Below are positions 47,701 to 54,615 of a stretch of 64,000 bases of DNA, one piece after another. The notes beneath the pieces were generated by a model. The model was not told where the DNA came from and ran no database searches. It saw only the letters and a list, made by a program, of their open reading frames with translations. The translations under genes and the position numbers were made by a program. Origin of the DNA: an uncultured Flavobacteriaceae bacterium (GTDB lineage: Bacteria; Bacteroidota; Bacteroidia; Flavobacteriales; Flavobacteriaceae); NCBI GenBank assembly GCA_947495135.1, contig CANLXN010000005.1, positions 1 through 64,000 of the forward strand. Direction: 5' to 3'. Numbering within the stretch: position 1 is the first letter of the stretch; each line of letters begins with the position of its first letter.

Positions 47701-48497
47701 GTTACGAGCAAGGTCCGCAAGTCATTAAAAGTGAAGATACATTTTTGATAGGCTATGTACTATTTGATAAGCTTGATGGTTTTGCAGAGGTAGATGTAGT
47801 AGAAAATGCCCAGGCTTTGTTTAAACAAAAAATAGAAGCTGGCGAACTAAATGTTCCTAAAGGTATTAGTTATCAGTTTACAGGAACATATGAAAATCAA
47901 TTGCGAGCCGAAAAAACGCTTTCAGTTGTAGTTCCTCTGGCACTAGCTATTATTTTCTTGATTTTATACTTCCAGTTTAAGTCTGTCACTACTTCACTTA
48001 TGGTATTTACAGGAATCACGGTTGCTTTTGCAGGTGGTTTCATAATGATATGGTTGTATGGACAAGATTGGTTCTTCAACTTTAGTTTTTTGGGAGAGAA
48101 TATGCGAGACTTGTTCAATATGAAAACTATCAATTTGAGTGTGGCAGTTTGGGTTGGTTTCATCGCACTATTTGGTATTGCTACAGATGATGGTGTCGTA
48201 ATGGCAACCTATCTCACGCAAACTTTTGACCGAGATAAACCAACAGACAGAAAAAGTATTAGGCATTCTGCGCTTGAAGCCGCCGAAAAACGAATCCGCC
48301 CTTGTCTAATGACAACAGTAACTACAATTCTCGCCCTACTTCCTGTATTAACATCCACAGGAAAAGGAAGTGATATTATGATACCTATGGCTATCCCAAT
48401 TTTTGGAGGAATGGTGATTGACATTACATCCTATTTTATTGTACCAGTATTGTACAGTTGGAGAGAAGAATTCAAACTAAAAAGAGCAAACAAATGA
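44736..48497 (+). CDS. cusA: CusA/CzcA heavy-metal RND efflux permease
   Basis: A 1253-residue proton-driven pump of the HME-RND group, exporting Cu(I)/Ag(I) from periplasm and cytoplasm. Visible: [36 protein letters not shown] near the N-terminus, PFYDRTELI, the TM4 relay [14 protein letters not shown] (Asp near 428), and the methionines of the second half. Two extra blocks explain the length over about 1050 in CusA: a membrane insert (about residues 528-637, three or four hydrophobic segments) and a hydrophilic insert (about 745-824). I recall such length in Bacteroidota homologues. The stop overlaps the cusC start by four bases (ATGA). Confidence 0.93.
   Translation: [1253 protein letters not shown]
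46468..46483. repeat. Perfect palindrome CGCTTTCGCGAAAGCG (in cusA)
   Basis: One of five copies of GCTTTCGCGAAAGC in the island, here 16 bp, translated as LSRKR within the cusA membrane insert. Confidence 0.9.
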
Positions 48498-49714
48498 AAA
48501 ATATAAAAATCATCATCTGCGTTTTGTTTGTTTCCGCTTTTGCGAGAGCACAACAATTGCAATCCTATATTCAGGAAGCCGAAAATAATAGTCCGGAGAT
48601 TCAAGCGTATAATCTTCGCCATAATATAGCTGAAGAAAAAGTGAACGAAGCAGATTGGATTCCGAATACAGAATTTAGCGCAGGCTATTTTGTTAGTGAA
48701 CCAGAAACTAGAACAGGGGCACAACGTGCACGGTTTTCTGCAAGACAAATGTTGCCTTGGTTTGGTACGATTACAGCTAGAGAAAATTATGCTAGCTCAA
48801 TGGCAGATGCAGAATATGTGGAGATTGTCATAGCCAAACGTAAACTAGCACTTTCTGTTTCTCAATCATATTACATACTGTATAGTATTACTGCAAAACA
48901 GAAAGTACTTAACGAGAATATTCAATTATTAAAAACCTATGAAAAGCTGGCACTGACTTCTGTTGAAGTTGGAAAAGCTTCTGCAGTAGATGTGTTGCGA
49001 TTACAGATTAGGCAAAATGAATTGCAACAGCAAAAAGAAGTGTTAGCTGAAGCCTATTTAGGAGAGCAAACGGCTTTTAACAAATTACTTAATCGGGATA
49101 AAACTACGATAGTAAATGTCATTGAAGAACTTTTGTTGCCTACTGAAGACATCGTGTATGCAGAGAATGCTTTAACGTTAAATCCAGAGTTGCTTAAATA
49201 TGATAAACTCTATGAATCTATTGAGAAATCGGAATTATTGAATCAAGCTGAACGGAGTCCGATGATTGGTTTTGGACTGGATTATGTACCAGTTTCTGAG
49301 CGCCCTGATTTGAATTTTAGTGACAATGGAAAAGATATTTTTATGCCTATGGTTTCGGTTTCCATTCCCATTTTCAATAAAAAGTATGATTCAAAAAGTA
49401 TGCAAAATGAGTTGAAGCAATTGGAAATAACAGCTCAAAAAGACAACCGCTTGAATGTTTTAGAGTCCGCTTTCGCGAAAGCCTTATCACAACGCAATCA
49501 AGCCCGGATAAAATACAACACACAGGAAAAGAATTTAAAGCAGGCTAATGATGCTGAAGAAATTCTTATCAAGAATTATGAAACAGGTACTATAGACTTT
49601 AACGATGTGCTTGATATCCAAGAACTACAATTAAAGTTTCAAATTAATCAAATAAATGCGATAACAACATACTATGCGCAAAGTGCGGTAGTGAATTATT
49701 TAATAACTCAATAA
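48494..49714 (+). CDS. cusC: TolC family protein, CusC-like
   Basis: Outer-membrane channel of the Cu efflux system. From ATG 48494 (MKNIKIIICVLFVSAFARAQQ) it has 406 residues with signal peptide to about residue 19; the frame is open upstream to 48458 within cusA but that start is unlikely. Tandem helical barrel repeats are seen (NLRHNIAEEKVNEADWIPNTEFSAGYF and ISIPIFNKKYDSK type). Two palindrome motifs occur in it: a degenerate one in the signal peptide (48536-48549) and a perfect one at 49469-49482. Confidence 0.9.
   Translation: MKNIKIIICVLFVSAFARAQQLQSYIQEAENNSPEIQAYNLRHNIAEEKVNEADWIPNTEFSAGYFVSEPETRTGAQRARFSARQMLPWFGTITARENYASSMADAEYVEIVIAKRKLALSVSQSYYILYSITAKQKVLNENIQLLKTYEKLALTSVEVGKASAVDVLRLQIRQNELQQQKEVLAEAYLGEQTAFNKLLNRDKTTIVNVIEELLLPTEDIVYAENALTLNPELLKYDKLYESIEKSELLNQAERSPMIGFGLDYVPVSERPDLNFSDNGKDIFMPMVSVSIPIFNKKYDSKSMQNELKQLEITAQKDNRLNVLESAFAKALSQRNQARIKYNTQEKNLKQANDAEEILIKNYETGTIDFNDVLDIQELQLKFQINQINAITTYYAQSAVVNYLITQ
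48536..48549. repeat. Degenerate palindrome copy in cusC signal peptide
   Basis: GCTTTTGCGAGAGC differs from GCTTTCGCGAAAGC at two positions. It encodes SAFARA of the signal peptide, the same frame as SAFAKA elsewhere. Confidence 0.6.
49469..49482. repeat. Perfect palindrome GCTTTCGCGAAAGC (in cusC)
   Basis: Encodes ESAFAKAL near the C-terminal third of cusC. Confidence 0.9.
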
Positions 49715-49724
49715 ACACAAAACA

Positions 49725-49979
49725 ATGAAAAATCTAAAATTAATTTTAGTAGCAATGGTAGTATTTGCAGCAGTAACAATAGTGTCTTGCAAAGACAACA
49801 AAGCCGAAACAAAAGTAGAAGCGACAACTGAGAAGCAAGGAAAGGAATATACTTCTGCCTACGTATGCCCTATGCACTGTAAAGATAGTGGTAGCGATAA
49901 AGAAGGAAAATGTGGTACGTGTGGGATGGCACTTGTAAAAAACGAAGACCATACATCAGATGGACACAAGCACGAATAG
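49725..49979 (+). CDS. Heavy-metal-binding-domain (HMBD) lipoprotein
   Basis: A small lipoprotein of 84 residues with lipobox VTIVSCKD (Cys about 22) and one HMBD: YVCPMHCKDSGSDKEGKCGTCGMAL (about 46-70) with the CPMHC and CGTCGM metal-binding patterns. The end is His-rich (DHTSDGHKHE). Same module as in CopA and CusB in this operon. Periplasmic metal sequestration or transfer to the efflux pump is inferred. Confidence 0.85.
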   Translation: MKNLKLILVAMVVFAAVTIVSCKDNKAETKVEATTEKQGKEYTSAYVCPMHCKDSGSDKEGKCGTCGMALVKNEDHTSDGHKHE

Positions 49980-50081
49980 TTACGCCAGATAATAATCAGA
50001 TTAAGTCAACCAAGACATAGAAAAGGTATTCCGACGAGTTAGTCTAAAACCTCTTTGCTTGTCCTAATAATTGTTTTAGAA

Positions 50082-50807
50082 ATGAGAATAAATAAAAATA
50101 GATTTTACCATTTAGCAGGAATGACTCTGTTGAGTTTTACAATTATTAGTTGCGTTGATTCGCCCAAAGTACAGGTAGATTATTCTGGAGCCTTGAAAAC
50201 AATAATGTCAGGAAATTTGGAGGCTACGATATCATTAGATACGCTATCAAGTAAGAAGCACCTTTATGCACTGGGAGCAGTAGAAAACTTAAAAGGCGAA
50301 ATACAAATATTTGATAGTCAACCATACAATAGTATTGTTACTAATAACAGCATAGGTATTAAAGATTCTTATACTATCAAGGCAGCTCTATTTGTTTACG
50401 CAGAAGTTGAAAAATGGGATGAGTTTACTATTGATGACATCACGACGAAAGAGGATTTAGAAAAAAGAATTTTTGAAACTGCGAAGTCTAGTGGTATTAA
50501 CGTAAATGAGCCTTTTCCTTTTCTTCTAGAAGGCAAGGTCGCTACTTTGGATTGGCACGTTATAGATTGGAAAGAAGGCGATACTGTTCATAATCACAAG
50601 AAGCATAAGGAATCTGGTTTGAACGGAAGCTTAAAGCAAGTAGATGTTGAAATTATTGGATTCTATTCAACAAAACACACGGCAGTATTTACCCATCATT
50701 CAACGAATATGCATATGCATTTTAGAACTGATGATAACGCAATTGCTGGGCACGTTGACGAATTGACATTAGGCGAACAATTGAATTTAAAACTACCTAA
50801 ACAATGA
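50082..50807 (+). CDS. Acetolactate-decarboxylase-like (BudA fold) lipoprotein
   Basis: From ATG 50082 the protein has 241 residues: signal peptide with lipobox FTIISCVD (Cys about 21), so it is exported. The body resembles alpha-acetolactate decarboxylase: LYALGAVENLKGEIQIFDSQPY (Glu73 at the GE of the enzyme) and the metal site H211-M-H213 followed by GHV (H224), exactly the HxH-x10-H spacing of the zinc site in BudA. The basic active-site Arg of the enzyme is not evident (DWHVIDW region instead). It is rich in His/Met near the metal site. It overlaps copA by four bases. Catalysis on acetolactate is doubtful; metal binding in the periplasm is more plausible. Confidence 0.72.
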   Translation: MRINKNRFYHLAGMTLLSFTIISCVDSPKVQVDYSGALKTIMSGNLEATISLDTLSSKKHLYALGAVENLKGEIQIFDSQPYNSIVTNNSIGIKDSYTIKAALFVYAEVEKWDEFTIDDITTKEDLEKRIFETAKSSGINVNEPFPFLLEGKVATLDWHVIDWKEGDTVHNHKKHKESGLNGSLKQVDVEIIGFYSTKHTAVFTHHSTNMHMHFRTDDNAIAGHVDELTLGEQLNLKLPKQ

Positions 50808-53305
50808 AACATACTTACCACATACACGGTATGACCTGCAATGGTTGTCGAAATCACGTTGAGAAGACTCTTTTACAAGTTGAAGGTGTTTCGAACGCTA
50901 CTGTTGATTTAGAACAAGCAGAAGCGACTCTTGAAATGCAATCCCATATCCCAATTGAAACTTTTCAAGAAGCCTTAAAGAATGATGGAGGCTCTTATAG
51001 CATACATAATTTAGGAGAACATCAAAAAGCGAAAGAAACAAAAGAGGTAAAACCAAAAGGAAAAGGAACTGGCACATTCTACTGCCCAATGCATTGTGAA
51101 GGCGACAAAACCTACAACAAATCAGGCGATTGTCCTGTATGCGGAATGGATTTGGTAGAAGAAGTCAATTTATCTGCAACTACTGCAGAACAATGGACTT
51201 GCCCAATGCACCCAGAAATTGTCAAAGAAGAACCTGGAGCTTGTCCAATTTGCGGAATGGATTTAGTCCCAATGGAAGCAGACAGTTCAGCCGAAGAAAA
51301 AACATATAACAAGCTGTTGAAAATGTTCTGGATAGCAGTAGCCTTTACGATTCCTATTTTCATAATCGCTATGAGTGAGATGATACTCAACAATCCGCTT
51401 TACGATGTAATGGAACAGAAATGGTGGAACTGGATTCAGTTTGGGCTTTCCATTCCAGTAGTGTTCTACGCTACTTGGATGTTCTTTGAACGTGCTTACC
51501 GAAGTATCAAAACGTGGAATCTCAATATGTTCACACTAATCGGTATAGGTGCAGGCGTGGCTTGGCTCTTTAGTGTTTTTGGGATGTTGTTTCCAGATTT
51601 TTTCCCTATACAGTTTAAAACTGAATCTGGTGCAGTTCACGTGTATTTTGAAGCCGCTACTGTAATCTTGACATTGGTTTTGATGGGTCAGGTTTTGGAA
51701 GCGCGTGCACATAGTAAAACCAATTCAGCAGTTAAGGAACTCTTGAAACTCGCACCTAATAAAGCCATTAAGGTAGTGGATGGAAACGAAGAAGAAGTTT
51801 CCATAGACCAAATCGAAAAAGGAGATATACTACGTGTGAAGCCAGGAGATAAAATTCCTGTGGATGGAAAAATTACCGAAGGAGAAACTACAGTAGATGA
51901 GTCAATGATTTCGGGAGAACCTATTCCAGTTAATAAATCTGTAGATGATAAAGTAAGTAGCGGTACCATTAACGGCAATCAATCTTTTTTGATAGAAGCC
52001 GAAAAAGTAGGTAGCGAAACCTTGCTTTCCCAAATCATACATATGGTTAACGATGCCAGTCGCAGTCGCGCCCCTATTCAGAAACTGGCAGATACCGTTT
52101 CGGGATATTTTGTACCTGTAGTGGTAATCATTGCGGTCATCACTTTCATTGTTTGGGCGATTTGGGGTCCAGAGCCAGCTTATGTCTATGCGTTAGTAAA
52201 TGCCATTGCAGTATTAATTATTGCCTGTCCTTGCGCTTTAGGATTGGCAACGCCTATGTCAGTTATGGTAGGTGTTGGTAAAGGCGCACAAAATGGTGTG
52301 TTAATTAAAAATGCCGAAGCCTTAGAGAAAATGGATAAGGTAGACACGCTTATCGTGGATAAGACAGGAACGATTACTGAAGGAAAACCTACGGTTGAGA
52401 AAATCGGTGCTTTTGCAGAACGCTTTCGCGAAAGCGAAATTCTACATCTTATCACATCCCTAAACAGTTCCAGCGAGCATCCTCTTGCCGAAGCTACCGT
52501 GAAATATGGAAAGGAGCAAAATGTTGAAATTTCAAAAACCGAAAACTTTAGCGCAGTAACTGGAAAAGGTGTAGAAGGAACAGTTGAAGGTAAGAAGCTC
52601 GATTTAGGAAATGCCAAAATGATGGAGTATGCAAATGCTAAGCTATCACCTGAAATGGAAAGTGAGGCACAGTCCTTTCAGAAACAAGGGAAAACGGTTT
52701 CGTATTTATCCATTGATGGCGAAGTTTCAGGCTATGTAGTTATTGGCGATAAAATAAAAGAAACGAGTGCCAAGGCAATCAAAGAATTACAGGACAAAAG
52801 CATCGAAGTGATAATGCTTACAGGTGATAATCACGATACCGCCCAGGCAGTTGCCTATGAACTCAATCTTGCCGACTTCAAGGCGGGAATGTTACCTGAA
52901 AACAAACTGAACGAGGTTAAAAAATTACAAGAACAAGGCAAAGTGGTTGCAATGGCAGGCGATGGTATCAACGATGCACCTGCTCTGGCTAAAAGTGATG
53001 TGGGTATCGCGATGGGTACAGGAACAGATGTCGCCATAGAAAGCGCGATGATAACATTGGTAAAGGGCGATTTACACGGTATTGTAAAAGCAAGAAACCT
53101 TAGTCACAAAGTAATGCGGAACATCAAGCAAAATCTATTTTTTGCTATGATATACAACACGCTGGGTGTACCGATTGCGGCAGGAGTATTATTTCCTTTT
53201 TTCGGAATTCTATTATCACCTATGATTGCAGCCTTAGCAATGAGTTTTAGTTCAGTTTCTGTAATAGTAAACGCACTTAGACTCAGAACAAAATCTATTA
53301 ACTAA
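50804..53305 (+). CDS. copA: Copper-translocating P1B-type ATPase CopA
   Basis: Exports Cu(I) from the cytoplasm. The 833 residues begin with HMA (GMTCNGC, residues 9-15), then two HMBDs (CPMHCEGDKTYNKSGDCPVCGMDL about 93-116; CPMHPEIVKEEPGACPICGMDL about 133-154). Core motifs: SGEP (TGE-type loop, about 368), CPC in ACPCALG (about 473), DKTGTITEG (Asp519), SSEHPLAEA, and GDGINDAPAL (about 719). The palindrome at 52421 gives ERFRESE within the nucleotide-binding region. The long multi-domain N-terminus is more elaborate than in E. coli CopA. Confidence 0.95.
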   Translation: MKHTYHIHGMTCNGCRNHVEKTLLQVEGVSNATVDLEQAEATLEMQSHIPIETFQEALKNDGGSYSIHNLGEHQKAKETKEVKPKGKGTGTFYCPMHCEGDKTYNKSGDCPVCGMDLVEEVNLSATTAEQWTCPMHPEIVKEEPGACPICGMDLVPMEADSSAEEKTYNKLLKMFWIAVAFTIPIFIIAMSEMILNNPLYDVMEQKWWNWIQFGLSIPVVFYATWMFFERAYRSIKTWNLNMFTLIGIGAGVAWLFSVFGMLFPDFFPIQFKTESGAVHVYFEAATVILTLVLMGQVLEARAHSKTNSAVKELLKLAPNKAIKVVDGNEEEVSIDQIEKGDILRVKPGDKIPVDGKITEGETTVDESMISGEPIPVNKSVDDKVSSGTINGNQSFLIEAEKVGSETLLSQIIHMVNDASRSRAPIQKLADTVSGYFVPVVVIIAVITFIVWAIWGPEPAYVYALVNAIAVLIIACPCALGLATPMSVMVGVGKGAQNGVLIKNAEALEKMDKVDTLIVDKTGTITEGKPTVEKIGAFAERFRESEILHLITSLNSSSEHPLAEATVKYGKEQNVEISKTENFSAVTGKGVEGTVEGKKLDLGNAKMMEYANAKLSPEMESEAQSFQKQGKTVSYLSIDGEVSGYVVIGDKIKETSAKAIKELQDKSIEVIMLTGDNHDTAQAVAYELNLADFKAGMLPENKLNEVKKLQEQGKVVAMAGDGINDAPALAKSDVGIAMGTGTDVAIESAMITLVKGDLHGIVKARNLSHKVMRNIKQNLFFAMIYNTLGVPIAAGVLFPFFGILLSPMIAALAMSFSSVSVIVNALRLRTKSIN
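52421..52436. repeat. Perfect palindrome CGCTTTCGCGAAAGCG (in copA)
   Basis: A 16-bp perfect palindrome, translated RFRES in copA, a different frame from SAFAKA. Confidence 0.9.
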
Positions 53306-53318
53306 ACCATCCTATATA

Positions 53319-53906
53319 ATGAAAAACAGTATTATTCTATTATGTATTATCCTTTTAGCTTCTTGTAAAGAAACTTCAAAGGAAGAACAAGAATTGCACA
53401 TTACCGAAAAAACAGAGCAAAATTCAACAAGTGCAGAACCTGCTAAGAAAAAACCATTGAGTCCGCATACAAGCGCAATGGCTATGGTAGGTGATGCACA
53501 TATTCACATAGACTATTCTTCGCCGGGTGTTAGAGATAGAATTATTTTTGGTGGTTTACTGGCGTATGACCAAATATGGCAAGCAGGAGCGCATATGGCA
53601 ACGTGGATAGAAACCAATAAAGATTTACAAATTGATGGCAAAACACTTCCTAAAGGCAAGTATGGGTTTTTTACAATTCCCTCAAAAGATGATTGGATTA
53701 TCATTTTTAATTCTAATTGGGAGCAACACGGCAAAGATGAATATGACGAGAAAAATGATGTGTTGCGATTTAAAGTTACCCCTAAAATTTTCGAAGAAAT
53801 CAAAGAACATTTAGAATACAAAGTAACAAAGACTACCGATAATTCAGGAACAATTAGCTTGAGTTGGGAAAAGGTTCTTGTTGAATTTCCTTTTGAAGTA
53901 AAATAA
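53319..53906 (+). CDS. DUF2911 lipoprotein
   Basis: A 195-residue lipoprotein with lipobox ILLASCKE (Cys about 16) and a DUF2911 domain: HIDYSSPGVRDRIIFGGLLAYDQIWQAGAHMATWIETNKDLQIDGKTLPKGKYGFFTIPSKDDWIIIFN. Function of the domain is unknown; it is often found with secreted or redox proteins. Here it lies between copA and the PepSY gene in the Cu cargo operon. Confidence 0.85.
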   Translation: MKNSIILLCIILLASCKETSKEEQELHITEKTEQNSTSAEPAKKKPLSPHTSAMAMVGDAHIHIDYSSPGVRDRIIFGGLLAYDQIWQAGAHMATWIETNKDLQIDGKTLPKGKYGFFTIPSKDDWIIIFNSNWEQHGKDEYDEKNDVLRFKVTPKIFEEIKEHLEYKVTKTTDNSGTISLSWEKVLVEFPFEVK

Positions 53907-53907
53907 A

Positions 53908-54615
53908 ATGGTCAAAAGAAAAACAGCACTTAAAATAAGAAAGACGCATCGCTATCTGGGTATCTTTTTAGGTATTCAGTTCTTGATGTGGACGATTAGC
54001 GGAATGTACTTTAGTTGGACGGATATTGACGAAATACACGGAGACCATTTTAAAAAAGAAATTCCTGACCAAACCGCATTTTCAGATTTAGTGGGAAGTT
54101 CTCAACTAAATTTTCAGGAACCTATTAAATCGTTAGAATTACTTGAAATAGCAGGTACACCCTTTTACTGGATTAATGAGGCTGTGCTTTATAATGCACT
54201 TACAGGAACAAAGAAAGAGGAACTCACAGAACAAGAAGCAATCAAAGTAGCAGAACGCTATATGTTGTCGAATTTAGAATTTGACCAAATAAAGAGAATT
54301 GAAACAGTGGGAGAACACCACGAGTATCGTGGAAGGTCATTGCCAGCCTATGAGATTTCATATAAAACAGATGAAAATTTAAAGGCTTATGTGGCGATTA
54401 AGAATGGAGCTTTTCAGACTGTACGTCATCGCAATTGGCGTTGGTTTGATTTCCTCTGGATGACACACACTATGGATTATCAAGGAAGAGACAATTTTAA
54501 TACTATAGTATTAAGAGCTTTTTCACTTTTAGGATTGATAACAGTTCTCAGTGGTTTTTTGCTTTGGTTTACAAGTTCCCCTACAGTTAGAAAAATTAAA
54601 AAAAGTTTAAAATGA
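53908..54615 (+). CDS. PepSY domain membrane protein
   Basis: The 235-residue protein has an N-terminal membrane helix (HRYLGIFLGIQFLMWTISGMYFSW, about 13-36), a periplasmic region with PepSY-like segments (EQEAIKVAERYMLSNLEFDQIK, YEISYKTDENLKAYVAIKNGAFQTVRHRNWRWFDFLWMTH), and a second helix near 205-225. The family is typically linked to metal or peptidase control. It overlaps cusB by four bases. Confidence 0.85.
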   Translation: MVKRKTALKIRKTHRYLGIFLGIQFLMWTISGMYFSWTDIDEIHGDHFKKEIPDQTAFSDLVGSSQLNFQEPIKSLELLEIAGTPFYWINEAVLYNALTGTKKEELTEQEAIKVAERYMLSNLEFDQIKRIETVGEHHEYRGRSLPAYEISYKTDENLKAYVAIKNGAFQTVRHRNWRWFDFLWMTHTMDYQGRDNFNTIVLRAFSLLGLITVLSGFLLWFTSSPTVRKIKKSLK

